Positions 45,579-54,749 are shown, counted from the stretch's first letter. The stretch: DNA of 64,000 nt from Calothrix sp. NIES-2100 (GCF_002368195.1 NZ_AP018178.1:5546145-5610144), one strand, 5' to 3'. Notes: a model not told the origin generated them from the letters alone. Translations and numbers: made by a program.

Positions 45579-46115
45579 ATGAAAGGATTCAAAGTTGTCG
45601 CATCTGGAATCATTCTACTTGGCTTAATGGTTTGCGCCCCGAAAGCTAATGCTGAAAACTTACCCAACACTGAATTGAAACCCCAGATCGAAAAATTGCC
45701 AGTTGAATCAACTCCTAATTTTACCCAATCCCCAAATAATAACTCTAACGCCAAAGCTTACCTAGACCAAGGTTTTGAATTGCTGGATAAAGAGGATTAT
45801 CGCGGTGCTATTAAGGCTTTTAGCCAATTAATCAGTCTTTCACCTGATAATCCTTATGGCTACTTTGGTAGAGGTCTTGCCTACTTTAGCACTAAGGAAT
45901 ATCAAGCGGCTAAAGCAGATTTCGATGCATCTATAAATCTGGATTCTAGTATTGCTTACAATTATTTATTCCGAGGAATGTCTAATTATGCATTAGGTAG
46001 TAAAGATTTGGCGATCGCTGATTTACAAGTAGCAGCCAATCTTTTTGAAAAAGAAGGCAAAACGGACTTGGCTCAACAGTCTCTTGATGCAATTAAGCGG
46101 ATACGTAATGCATAG
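45579..46115 (+). CDS. Exported TPR protein
   Basis: The 178-aa protein has a signal peptide (MKGFKVVASGIILLGLMV..ANA, about 1-25), an Asn/Pro-rich spacer, and three TPR units from about residue 63 ('KAYLDQGFELLDKEDYRGAI', 'GYFGRGLAYFSTKEYQAA', 'NYLFRGMSNYALGSKDLAI'). It lies between the TpsA-CHAT fusion and two CHAT genes on the same strand. An extracytoplasmic TPR adaptor for exported CHAT or TpsA proteins is a reasonable guess, but only from context. Confidence 0.85.
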   Translation: MKGFKVVASGIILLGLMVCAPKANAENLPNTELKPQIEKLPVESTPNFTQSPNNNSNAKAYLDQGFELLDKEDYRGAIKAFSQLISLSPDNPYGYFGRGLAYFSTKEYQAAKADFDASINLDSSIAYNYLFRGMSNYALGSKDLAIADLQVAANLFEKEGKTDLAQQSLDAIKRIRNA

Positions 46116-46163
46116 TTTGTAATTTACCCGTTGCGGTTTAATTATGAATTATCAATTACTAAT

Positions 46164-46314
46164 AAGTAGCTCAACGTAAATAAATATAATATGTTTTGTC
46201 ATTGCGAGGAACGAAGCAATCCCAGTCTTTGCGATTGCTGCGTCGTTCCTCCTGGGATTGCTTCGTCGTTCCTCCTCGCAATGACATCTTACATTTAATT
46301 ATGTTGACCTACTT
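46164..46314. mobile_element. 151-bp MITE-like element with REP core
   Basis: About 30-bp imperfect terminal inverted repeats (left AAGTAGCTCAACGTAA; right TTATGTTGACCTACTT) surround a large hairpin built on TGTCATTGCGAGGAACGAAG and its complement. A related solo end lies at 35835-35862. It fills most of the gap between the TPR and CHAT genes. Confidence 0.75.
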
Positions 46315-46349
46315 AAATCTAGAGAAAATTAATTAGAGATAGAGGGAAT

Positions 46350-47717
46350 ATGCAAAAATTTAATACGGGTTTTTCTGTAGTCGCAGCTAAGTTAACTCCG
46401 GTATTTTTTGGCGTTATGACTAGCTTAACATTGCCGTTATCTTCAGGAATAGCATTAGAAACGCCCATACCCCACCAACAAAATCAAGTCAACGCCGGCT
46501 TAGAAATTTCTAAATTAGTAGATTTATTAGCCCAGAGTTTACCAACAGCTAATGTTAACCCGCCAACAGTTGAGGAGATTAAGCAAGTTGCTAAAAAGCA
46601 AAATGCTACTCTCGTTCAATATTCGATTATTTCTGAAGAAGTCAAAATAGAAGGTAAACAACAATCGCAAGAGTCAGAAATCTATATTTGGGTGATTCCG
46701 CCGAATGGGGAAATTTCTCTACGTCGAGTTGATTTAAAAACTTGGCGAGAAAAAGAAAAGACGACGTTAGCAGATTTGATTAAGCAAATTCAACAAATTA
46801 ATGGTAGTGGAATCGAGCGAAATAAAGGCATAGTAGTTCAGCCAGGAGTAAAAGAAAATTCTGCTAAATTACTCTGGAAGCAACTACATCAATTATTAAT
46901 TCAACCGATTGCTGAACTTTTGCCAAATAAACCAGAGTCTAGAGTAATTTTTATTCCTCAAGATAAATTATTTCTTGTGCCATTTGCAGCGCTACAAGAT
47001 GCAAATAATAAATATTTAATTGAGAAACATACTATTTCCACTGCACCGTCAATTCAACTATTGGATTTACTTGCACAACGACGCACTGCAAATACAACTT
47101 CTACTCAGGATGTGCTGATTGTTGGTAATCCTACCATGCCAACTAAACCCCTGAATCCTGGTGAGGAATTTAGGAAGTTCTCGCCATTACCAGGCGCAGA
47201 ACAGGAAGCAAAAAATATTGCCAGTATCTATCATACCCAAGCGCTGACAGGGGATGCAGCAACGGAGACAACGGTTGTAGAGCGAATGTCCAAAGCCAGG
47301 ATTATTCATTTAGCAACTTCGGGATTATTGGGAGAATATTTAGAAATTCCTGGTTTACTGGCGTTTGCACCTTCTAGCCAAGATGATGGATGGTTAACAG
47401 GTAGTGAAGTTAGCAAGCTGAAGCTAAACGCCGACTTAGTTGTTTTGAGTAGTTGTGATTCAGCGTTAGGAAAAATCACCGGGGATGGTGTGATTGGGTT
47501 GTCTCGTGCATTCATTGCGGCGGGTGCTAATAGTGTAATTAGTGCGTTTGGGGATATTCCTGATGCACAGACAGCGACATTAATGACCGAATTTCATAAT
47601 AATTTAAGTAAAAATCCTGATAAAGCAGCGGCGTTGCGTCAAGCGATGTTGGCGACGATGAAACAACATCCTAATCCGCAAGATTGGGCGATGTTTACAC
47701 TCGTGGGTTTGCCTTAA
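46350..47717 (+). CDS. CHAT-domain protein lacking the catalytic His
   Basis: The 455-aa protein has an N-terminal hydrophobic signal-like segment (about 10-35) and a CHAT domain: 'RVIFIPQDKLFLVPFAALQD', 'LIVGNPTMPTKP', 'PLPGAEQEAKNIASIY', 'DLVVLSSCDSALGKITGDGV'. Where active members have 'HLATHG', it reads 'HLATSG': Ser324 replaces the catalytic His, while Cys369 remains. It is close in sequence to the CHAT half of the next gene, but has no TPR part. It may be an inactive regulatory or decoy paralogue. AGAGGGA upstream supports the ATG. 20 bp separate it from the TPR-CHAT gene, so the two are probably co-transcribed. Confidence 0.88.
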   Translation: MQKFNTGFSVVAAKLTPVFFGVMTSLTLPLSSGIALETPIPHQQNQVNAGLEISKLVDLLAQSLPTANVNPPTVEEIKQVAKKQNATLVQYSIISEEVKIEGKQQSQESEIYIWVIPPNGEISLRRVDLKTWREKEKTTLADLIKQIQQINGSGIERNKGIVVQPGVKENSAKLLWKQLHQLLIQPIAELLPNKPESRVIFIPQDKLFLVPFAALQDANNKYLIEKHTISTAPSIQLLDLLAQRRTANTTSTQDVLIVGNPTMPTKPLNPGEEFRKFSPLPGAEQEAKNIASIYHTQALTGDAATETTVVERMSKARIIHLATSGLLGEYLEIPGLLAFAPSSQDDGWLTGSEVSKLKLNADLVVLSSCDSALGKITGDGVIGLSRAFIAAGANSVISAFGDIPDAQTATLMTEFHNNLSKNPDKAAALRQAMLATMKQHPNPQDWAMFTLVGLP

Positions 47718-47737
47718 TTGTGTAGGAGAGTATAAAT

Positions 47738-50284
47738 ATGCATTTGTGCAAAATTAGTTCCAGTGTATTCATTTGTTTGATAACAATTTTATCAAATTCC
47801 ACAATTCCTGATCTGCCAATGTTATTTACAACATCAAAAGCTATGGCACAACTAACAAATCAGCAAAAAACCGAAGCTGATCAATTGTTGCAAAAGGGTG
47901 TACATCAACTAAATACTAGTCAATTTGGATCTGCATTACAGTTTTTTCAACAAGCATTAGTTATTTATCAAAAAATTCAAGACCGTAAAAGTGAGGGTGC
48001 AACGCTATTAATTATTGGCTTTACCTACTTTAACCAGCAAAAATATCCGCAAGCAATTGAGTATTATCAGCAATTTTTGTCCATTGCCAAAGAACTGAAT
48101 GACCATAAAGGAGAAGCTGCTGTACTCGTAAATCTTGGTTCTATCTACTATAACCTGGGAGACTATTCCAAAGCTATTGAATACCACAAGCAGTCTTTAA
48201 TCATTGCTAGAGAACTCAATGACCATAAAGGAGAAATTGCTGCACTGATAAATCTTGGTGAAGCCTATCATAACCTAGGAAACTACCCCAAGGCTATTGA
48301 TTATTTGCAACAGTCTTTGGTGTTAACACAAAAAATTCAAGACCGTTCAGGTGAAGCTGCGACATTAGGAAGTCTGGGTTTTGTCTACCGTAATCTGGGA
48401 GAGTATCGCCAAGCAATTGAGTATCAGCAAAAATCATTAGCGATCGCACAAGAAATTAACGACCGTGGACTTGAGGGTAATGCTTTCTCGAATCTCGCTA
48501 ATGTCTATGTTAATTTAGGAAACTATCCCAAAGCAATTGAGTATCTAGAACAGTCTTTGAAAATTAGACTAGAGATCAAAGACCACCGAGGTGTAAGTAT
48601 TACACTTGGCAGTCTCGGCAGTGCTTACATTTTTCTGGAAGACTACCCAAAAGCAATTGAGTATTTACAGCAATCATTGGCGACTGCAAAAATAATAGGA
48701 GATCCGCAAATCCAGGGAAAAGCACTTGGTAATCTTGGTGCTGCATATGCTTATTTGGGAAACTATCCAAAAGCGATTGAGTATCAACAGCAATGGTTGG
48801 CAATCGCCCGGGAAATTAAAGACCGTAATAGTGAAGGTATTGCACTGAACAATCTAGGAGTTGCTTTCTACAAACAAGGCAATCTCACTTTAGCCGAGAG
48901 TACCTTAATTGAAGGCATAAAAGTTTACGAATCTCTCCGAGGTAGAGAATTAAAAGATAGTGAAAAAGTATCAATTTTTGAGACACAAAGTAGCGCCTAT
49001 CGCACTTTACAACAAGTACTCATTGCTCAAAATAAAACTGAAGCAGCCTTAGAAATAGCCGAACGCGGACGGGGACGTGCTTTTGTAGAGTTACTTGCTT
49101 CTCGGTTATCTGCTAACCCCAAACAACAATTCCCTACCCCACCAAACACTGCCGAAATTAAACAAATTGCTAAATCACAAAATGCTACCCTTGTCCAATA
49201 TTCAATCATTGATCAAGAATCAGAACTATATATTTGGGTGATTAAACCTACAGGTGAAGTCACATTCCGCAAAGTTGACCTGAAACCTTTGTCACAAAAG
49301 TCAAATACAAATCTAACACAATTAGTTGAAAGTGTTCGTGCTTCTATTGGTGTGGTAGATATTAGAAGTCGGGCTGGTGGTATCGTTGTTGCTGGTAATG
49401 GTGGAGATAAAACTAACCAAAATAAACGCTTAAAGCAACTGCATGAGGTGTTAATTAAACCGATCGCAGACAGTCTCCCCAAAAACCCCAACGATCGCGT
49501 AATCTTTATCCCTCAAGGTTCCCTGTTTTTAGTACCTTTCCCAGCGCTGCAAGATGCAAATAATAAATACTTAGTTGAAAAGCACACTATCCTAACTGCC
49601 CCATCAATTCAGGTATTGAGTTTAACCCGTCAGCAAAAGTTGAAAAATGGGTCAGCGAAAATAGGAAGAAGTGAAGCTTTGGTAGTAGGTAATCCCACGA
49701 TGCCGAGTGTAGCTTTAAAAGCAGGAGACAAACCAATACAGTTACCATCATTGCAGGGTGCAGAACGAGAAGCAAATGCGATCGCACCTCTCCTGAAAAC
49801 TAAAGCTATCATAGGTAGTCAAGCCACAGAAACTGCGATCGCCCAAAAAATGCCCGAAGCGCGATTTATTCATTTAGCCACACATGGCTTACTTGATGAT
49901 AACCGGGGATTAGGGAGTGCGATCGCGCTCACTCCTGCTGGTAAGGATGACGGTTTGCTGACTGCGGAAGAAATTCTCGATCTGAAGTTAAACGCAGATT
50001 TAGTGGTTTTAAGTGCTTGCGATACTGGAAGAGGTCGGATTACTGGGGATGGTGTGATTGGTTTATCCCGTTCTTTGATTAGCGCAGGTGTCTCCAGCGT
50101 TATGGTTTCTCTGTGGGCTGTAGATGATGACTCTACGGCATTTCTGATGACGGAGTTTTATAAAAATATGCAACAAGGTATTGACAAAGCTACAGCGTTA
50201 CGAAATGCGATGTTGACAGCAAAGGATAAATATACCAATCCTTTACAATGGTCTGCGTTTACGCTGATTGGGGAAGCGGAGTGA
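47738..50284 (+). CDS. TPR-CHAT protease-like protein
   Basis: The 848-aa protein has a signal-like N-terminus (about 1-38), about nine 40-residue TPR units (about 45-420; for example 'LGNYPKAIEYLEQSLKIRLEI') and a C-terminal CHAT domain with an intact dyad, His716 in 'HLATHGLLDD' and Cys761 in 'LSACDTGRG'. CHAT proteins are caspase-like proteases (separase and gingipain relatives); TPR-CHAT proteins are used in programmed death and in the type III-E CRISPR protease. No cas genes are nearby. It follows the His-less CHAT gene by 20 bp, with TAGGAGAG before the ATG. Confidence 0.92.
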   Translation: MHLCKISSSVFICLITILSNSTIPDLPMLFTTSKAMAQLTNQQKTEADQLLQKGVHQLNTSQFGSALQFFQQALVIYQKIQDRKSEGATLLIIGFTYFNQQKYPQAIEYYQQFLSIAKELNDHKGEAAVLVNLGSIYYNLGDYSKAIEYHKQSLIIARELNDHKGEIAALINLGEAYHNLGNYPKAIDYLQQSLVLTQKIQDRSGEAATLGSLGFVYRNLGEYRQAIEYQQKSLAIAQEINDRGLEGNAFSNLANVYVNLGNYPKAIEYLEQSLKIRLEIKDHRGVSITLGSLGSAYIFLEDYPKAIEYLQQSLATAKIIGDPQIQGKALGNLGAAYAYLGNYPKAIEYQQQWLAIAREIKDRNSEGIALNNLGVAFYKQGNLTLAESTLIEGIKVYESLRGRELKDSEKVSIFETQSSAYRTLQQVLIAQNKTEAALEIAERGRGRAFVELLASRLSANPKQQFPTPPNTAEIKQIAKSQNATLVQYSIIDQESELYIWVIKPTGEVTFRKVDLKPLSQKSNTNLTQLVESVRASIGVVDIRSRAGGIVVAGNGGDKTNQNKRLKQLHEVLIKPIADSLPKNPNDRVIFIPQGSLFLVPFPALQDANNKYLVEKHTILTAPSIQVLSLTRQQKLKNGSAKIGRSEALVVGNPTMPSVALKAGDKPIQLPSLQGAEREANAIAPLLKTKAIIGSQATETAIAQKMPEARFIHLATHGLLDDNRGLGSAIALTPAGKDDGLLTAEEILDLKLNADLVVLSACDTGRGRITGDGVIGLSRSLISAGVSSVMVSLWAVDDDSTAFLMTEFYKNMQQGIDKATALRNAMLTAKDKYTNPLQWSAFTLIGEAE

Positions 50285-50445
50285 TGGAATATTTAAAGCG
50301 CTTGTACTGTGGCAAGAATTAATCATGAGCGATGTCTGACGACAAGCCGATGCAGCGTCTACCCATCTTTTTCTGATTGGCTAATTTCGGAAATATAGCG
50401 GTTTTCGGTTGAGTCCAATACACTCTCTTAGGCACGGCAGTGCCC

Positions 50446-50637
50446 ATACGTGTCAACTTAACGTGAAACCCTTATCAAGACGCGATGCGTGAATTCTTTC
50501 ACCTACCATCAAGATCCGCCCTGCCCCACCCCGGCTTTGCTGACGCAAAACCTCCCCTCCCCTTACCAAGGGGAGGGGATTGAGGGGTGGGGTAAAACGT
50601 ATATCGGGTAAGCGTTTGAACTTAAGTTGACACCAAT
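50446..50637 (+). mobile_element. MITE-like element, copy 2 (about 192 bp)
   Basis: Same ends (GTGTCAACTTA at 50450; TTAAGTTGACAC ending 50633) and palindromic core as copy 1, in the same orientation. It is flanked by GGCACGGCAGTGCC (50431-50444) and GGCACTGCCGTGCC (50639-50652), 12 of 14 identical as direct repeats, and also complementary to each other. Confidence 0.85.
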
Positions 50638-50727
50638 GGGCACTGCCGTGCCCCTACCTGCCACGATATAATTTTGCATTGCATCCAACTGAGAATCGCT
50701 AATCTACTAAGGTGATTGGTGGGCGGT

Positions 50728-50777
50728 TGGTAAAATTCCTGTGGAATAAGCGTTTTAGCTTAAGTTGACACCAATGG
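50728..50777 (+). mobile_element. Right-end remnant of the MITE-like element
   Basis: Only the last 45 bp of the element remain (GGTAAAATTCCTGTGGAATA ... TTAAGTTGACACC). They match copy 3 most closely. The left part is absent. Confidence 0.8.
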
Positions 50778-50797
50778 GTTTCCCCGCCCTTTGCGAC

Positions 50798-52690
50798 TTA
50801 CTCAAACACAGTCAAGTCAAACCAAAAAGTAGTACCAATTCCCACTTCACTTACCAAATGAATTTTACTATGATGCCTTTCCATAATATTGCGGACAATT
50901 GATAAACCTAACCCCGTACCTTCCAGAGTATGAACGCGATTTTCTACCCGGAAGAAGCGATCAAAAATTGCTTGTTGGTCTTCAGAAGCAATGCCAATAC
51001 CAGTATCAGCTATTTCTACTCGCACCTGAGGCGATTGCTTGTGAGAGTTGTTGGGCTTGGGATCTAATTGATAGGCGCGAATAGCTACTTTTCCACCGGC
51101 TTGGGTAAATTTGAGCGCATTACCTACTAAATTAGCTAACACTTGCAGCAACAAATCATAATTACCCAATACTGATGGTAAAGGTGATGTAACATCTTGA
51201 ATTAATTCAATGCCTTTGTCTTTAGCATTGAGTTGGTAAGTACGCAGTGTTTGCTCGATCGCTTGTCCTAAATCTACACCATCAAAATTATAGTTACGGC
51301 CAGATTCAAGTTTGGATAAATCTAATACATCGTTAACTAAGCGTGTCAGGCGATCAGTTTCATGATTAACTGTTTGCAGAAACTCTTGGCGTTCTTCTAT
51401 ACTTAAATCTTCGCCGTAGTCGTGCAAAGTTTCGATAAAAGATTTGATATTAAATAAAGGCGTTCGCAGTTCGTGAGAAACGTTGCTGATAAATTGGCTT
51501 TTGGCTTCGTTGAGTTCAACTTCACGGGTGATATCTTGCACGGTGATGGCTATACCTTTAACACTTTCCCGTTGTAAATCCAAAACTGTAGTTAAGAGAA
51601 TGCGGATAGTGCGTTGGGTAGGTTGATTTAAAGCAATCCGAAATTCGGCACTTTCACATTCACCTGCGGCCATTTCATACAAAGTGCGGCTAATTTCCAT
51701 TTGGACTGTGGGAGGTAAATGATGTAGCACATTGCAGCCGACTACCTCATCATTTTCCCAGGAAAAAATCCGCTTGGCTGTGGGATTGACTAATATCACC
51801 TGCATGTTATTGTCAATCAGCACCGCACCATCGGCAATTGTGGAAACTAAAGTTTCTAGCTTGGCTTTCTCGGCTGTTAGTTCCTCAATATTTTGTTCTT
51901 CATAACTTTCTAGCCGCTCTGCCATATCATTAAAGCTGAGAATTAACTCTCCTAGTTCACCTCCTAGGGGTAAGTCAATTCGCTGCTTAAAGTTCCCGGT
52001 GGCGATTTGTTTGACACCTACTAATAGTTCTTTAATGGGCTTGGTGATGGTGAGAGCATTGATTACCCCTGCCAAAATTACCATGACCCAGATGGTAATA
52101 AACACGGCAATGGTGACATCGCGGGTAAAATTGGTGGAGATAACAGCAGTTTGGTTAGGGTTAATCCCAATTGCCAAGACACCCAAGTATTTTTTATCAG
52201 CGATGAGGGGAACAAACACATCAGTGACAGATCCATCAGGAGTCATGTGTTGCCGTACCATCGGCTTATCGCTGTCACTAGCGTAATCTTCCGGTAGTTG
52301 AATGCGCCGTTTAATGGTTAAGGAGTTTTTCACCTCCGCGTCCCAAAAGGGAATACCAAAAAAGATTTTCCCAGTTTCATCGGCGTAAAGCATATAACGC
52401 ACACTAGAAGTGCTGCTGTAGAAGCGTTGGGAAAATTGGGCAACTTCAGTGAGATTGTGGTCAGCAATTAGCGGGGTCACATTGGCAGCTAGCAGCAGTC
52501 CCAGGTCACGACCAAAGCGGGTATCATTCATCCGCGCATCCTGCTGAATCGTATTCACCGCCCAGAAGGTCAAACCGCTCATAAATAAAGATACCACCAA
52601 TGTTGCCACAGCCAACAGCTTAGTCTGGAGGGTGAAATCTGACCACCAATTTGCGATCGTTTCTCGGATTGTTTTCACAAGAGCCAGCAT
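50798..52690 (-). CDS. nblS: Membrane sensor histidine kinase, NblS/Hik33-like
   Basis: The 630-aa kinase has two membrane segments (about 27-48 and 195-215) flanking a periplasmic sensor, then HAMP ('TITKPIKELLVGVKQIATGN'), PAS ('LVSTIADGAVLIDNNMQVIL'), HisKA ('FISNVSHELRTPLFNIKSF') and HATPase ('NLVGNALKF', 'ADTGIGIA', 'GTGLGLSIV'). The N-terminus 'IANWWSDFTLQTKLLAVATL' and overall layout match NblS, the essential cyanobacterial kinase for high-light, nutrient and phycobilisome responses (working with RpaB). It lies 350 bp downstream of purD, same direction. Confidence 0.88.
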   Translation of the reverse strand: MLALVKTIRETIANWWSDFTLQTKLLAVATLVVSLFMSGLTFWAVNTIQQDARMNDTRFGRDLGLLLAANVTPLIADHNLTEVAQFSQRFYSSTSSVRYMLYADETGKIFFGIPFWDAEVKNSLTIKRRIQLPEDYASDSDKPMVRQHMTPDGSVTDVFVPLIADKKYLGVLAIGINPNQTAVISTNFTRDVTIAVFITIWVMVILAGVINALTITKPIKELLVGVKQIATGNFKQRIDLPLGGELGELILSFNDMAERLESYEEQNIEELTAEKAKLETLVSTIADGAVLIDNNMQVILVNPTAKRIFSWENDEVVGCNVLHHLPPTVQMEISRTLYEMAAGECESAEFRIALNQPTQRTIRILLTTVLDLQRESVKGIAITVQDITREVELNEAKSQFISNVSHELRTPLFNIKSFIETLHDYGEDLSIEERQEFLQTVNHETDRLTRLVNDVLDLSKLESGRNYNFDGVDLGQAIEQTLRTYQLNAKDKGIELIQDVTSPLPSVLGNYDLLLQVLANLVGNALKFTQAGGKVAIRAYQLDPKPNNSHKQSPQVRVEIADTGIGIASEDQQAIFDRFFRVENRVHTLEGTGLGLSIVRNIMERHHSKIHLVSEVGIGTTFWFDLTVFE

Positions 52691-52801
52691 CTTAAATAAA
52701 AGTTGTTAGTAGTTTTTATAAACCCCAACAACTAAAAAATTAACAGTTAATTTGACAAATAGGTCAATAGTCCAAGGTCAAAAGTCAAAAGTTTGGAATC
52801 T

Positions 52802-52829
52802 GTTAATGGTTGACGGTTGACGGTTGACA
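52802..52829. repeat. Heptamer STRR (GTTGACG x4)
   Basis: Four in-register GTTAATG/GTTGACG/GTTGACA units upstream of the nblS-like gene. Confidence 0.88.
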
Positions 52830-52998
52830 GGTACTTGTTTGTTCATACTCTCCCGATTACCTCCAACCCAAGTTAAGAATCATCCTATAGGAATCATATT
52901 TGATTTCTGAAAAAATCTCTGTATGCGTAGGGTGGGCAATGCCCACCGAAACCCTGAGATGGTGGGCAATGCCCACCCCACGTATATTTCAAAAATCT

Positions 52999-53040
52999 CA
53001 ACAGTCAACAGTCAACAGTCAACAGTCAACAGTCAACCGC
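52999..53040. repeat. Heptamer STRR (CAACAGT) abutting the purD stop
   Basis: Five perfect CAACAGT heptamers and one CAACCGC. The last base is directly adjacent to the purD stop codon at 53041-53043. Confidence 0.93.
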
Positions 53041-54321
53041 CTATTGTCCCTTAACTCTATGCCCGATATCTCTACGGTAATACATTCCCGGAAAATGAAT
53101 TGATTCTAGACCAGTGTATGCTTGAGCGATCGCATCATCAAAATTTGCCCCTGTACCAGTGACGTTTAACACTCGACCGCCTGCGGTGACTATTTCTTGT
53201 TGCTGGTTTAATGTTGTCCCTGCATGAAATACAGTCACTCCCGCAGCCGTGGCTTTCTCTGTGCCAGTAATTACTTGTCCTTTTGCATACTCCCCAGGAT
53301 AACCGCCAGCCGCAGCAACGACTGTAGCAGCTGCGCCCGGTTTCCATGCAATTGGTGGCATTTCCCCTAAACGCTGTTCAACACAGGCTAAAATTAATTC
53401 TTCTAGGGGTGTTTCCAATAGTGGCAGAATGACTTGGGTTTCCGGATCGCCAAACCGACAGTTAAATTCCAACACCTTAAATTCGCCATTGGGGGCAATC
53501 ATTAACCCGGCATAAAGTACACCCCGGTAATCTATGCCTTTAGATTTTAAAGTAGCGATCGCTCTTTCTAAAACTTCTGTTTGCACCCTTGCCATAATTT
53601 CTGGTGTGGCAATCGGCGCTGGGGCGTAGGCTCCCATTCCCCCGGTATTCTCCCCTGTATCCCCTTCCCCAATTCTTTTATGATCCTGGGCTGGTAATAA
53701 GGGGCGAATTGTTAAACCGTCAGTTAAGGCTAATACTGAAACTTCTTGCCCAATCAAGCATTCTTCAATCACGACAAATTCCCCAGCGCTGCCAAATTGA
53801 CCTTGAAATATCGCCTCAATGGCACTGTGCGCCTGTTCTACCGTTTCCGCCACGGTGACACCTTTACCCGCCGCCAAGCCATCAGCTTTGACTACAATCG
53901 GTGCGCCCTGTGCTTTCACGTAGGATTTAGCGGCGGCAGCTTCTGTAAACACCGCCGCTTTAGCTGTGGGAATACCTGCTTCTTGCATTAAAGCTTTTGC
54001 CCAAGCCTTACTCGCTTCAATTTGCGCCCCGGCTCTATCAGGGCCAAATACCTTCAATCCTTGATTATTAAGATAATCTGTAATTCCTTTAGCTAAGGGC
54101 ACTTCTGGCCCAACTACAACCAGATTTATCCCACTATTCAAAGCATATTTGCCAATGCCCTCAAAATCATCTACCGCCAGAGGTATATTTTGGCAAAGAG
54201 CCAAGCTTGCCGTACCGCCATTTCCCGGTACACAAAAAACTTGCTCAACTTGCTTAGATTGCAGCAGTTTCCACGCCAGAGCGTGTTCGCGCCCCCCATT
54301 TCCGACAACTAAAACTTTCAC
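53041..54321 (-). CDS. purD: Phosphoribosylamine-glycine ligase
   Basis: PurD (GARS) joins glycine to phosphoribosylamine with ATP in purine synthesis. The 426 aa show 'VLVVGNGGREHALAWKL', 'VVGPEVPLAKGI', the ATP-grasp loop 'VVKADGLAAGKGVTVAET', 'EECLIGQEVSVLALTDG', 'DHKRIGEGDTGENTGGMGAY', and 'VLEFNCRFGDPETQVILPLL'. Full length and intact. The gene order purD then nblS is one I recall from other cyanobacteria. Confidence 0.96.
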   Translation of the reverse strand: MKVLVVGNGGREHALAWKLLQSKQVEQVFCVPGNGGTASLALCQNIPLAVDDFEGIGKYALNSGINLVVVGPEVPLAKGITDYLNNQGLKVFGPDRAGAQIEASKAWAKALMQEAGIPTAKAAVFTEAAAAKSYVKAQGAPIVVKADGLAAGKGVTVAETVEQAHSAIEAIFQGQFGSAGEFVVIEECLIGQEVSVLALTDGLTIRPLLPAQDHKRIGEGDTGENTGGMGAYAPAPIATPEIMARVQTEVLERAIATLKSKGIDYRGVLYAGLMIAPNGEFKVLEFNCRFGDPETQVILPLLETPLEELILACVEQRLGEMPPIAWKPGAAATVVAAAGGYPGEYAKGQVITGTEKATAAGVTVFHAGTTLNQQQEIVTAGGRVLNVTGTGANFDDAIAQAYTGLESIHFPGMYYRRDIGHRVKGQ

Positions 54322-54399
54322 TAATTTCCTCTTACTTCCCTTGCCAACAGCGAAGCTACTCGCCCATCAATTTTTCCATCAATGCTTGTGCTTATGCAA

Positions 54400-54483
54400 G
54401 GGGCATGGGGCATTGGGCATTGGGCATGGGGCATTGGGCATGGGGCATTGGGCATGGGGCATTGGGCATTGGGCATTGGGCAT
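54400..54483. repeat. Heptamer STRR (GGGGCAT/TGGGCAT x12)
   Basis: Twelve in-register heptamers alternating GGGGCAT and TGGGCAT. It is the same family, inverted, as 62845-62942. Confidence 0.95.
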
Positions 54484-54517
54484 TGGTTAACAGTCTGTAG
54501 GGGCGGGTTCTGTAAGC

Positions 54518-54710
54518 ATTGGTGTCAACTTAAGTCAAAACGCTTATTCCACAGGCATTTTACCCCACCCCTCAATCCCCTCCCCGTAAACGGGGAGGGG
54601 ACGTTTTGGCTTTTAGACAAAACTGGGGTGGGGTAGCGCGGATCTTGGTGGTACGTGATTTTGTATCAAATCATATCGTGGCAAGGGTTTCGCGTTAAGT
54701 TGACACGTAT
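54518..54710 (-). mobile_element. MITE-like element, copy 3 (about 193 bp, inverted)
   Basis: Ends GTGTCAACTTAA (54522) and TTAAGTTGACAC (ending 54706), with the palindromic core reversed relative to copies 1 and 2. It is flanked by a perfect 12-bp direct repeat GGTTCTGTAAGC at 54506-54517 and 54711-54722, the clearest target duplication of the family. Confidence 0.88.
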
Positions 54711-54749
54711 GGTTCTGTAAGCCCTGCCCGCGTACCTAAACTTGCACTG

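Larger units (their letters stand above)
50285..50797. other. 513-bp convergent intergenic region with MITE copies
   Basis: Between the ends of TPR-CHAT and nblS-like genes. It contains a full MITE copy (50446-50637) and a right-end remnant (50728-50777). No gene or clear terminator is seen. Confidence 0.6.
52691..53040. other. 350-bp gap between purD and nblS, repeat-rich
   Basis: Contains STRR arrays at 52802-52829 and 52999-53040, and two GGTGGGCAATGCCCACC palindromes at about 52932-52979. The nblS promoter probably lies in the AT-rich 52691-52790. I see no gene. Confidence 0.55.

Noticed and set aside
47738..50284. TPR-CHAT as part of a type III-E CRISPR (craspase) system
   Set aside because: No gRAMP, cas1/2 or CRISPR array is in the window, and the protein has a signal-like N-terminus with short 40-residue TPRs of the common cyanobacterial type.
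54149..54636. Frames with GIGHGALG-type repeats near purD, and similar ones at 62687-62993
   Set aside because: These are heptamer STRRs (GGGCATT family) translated; 3 x 7 bp gives a repeating peptide without meaning.
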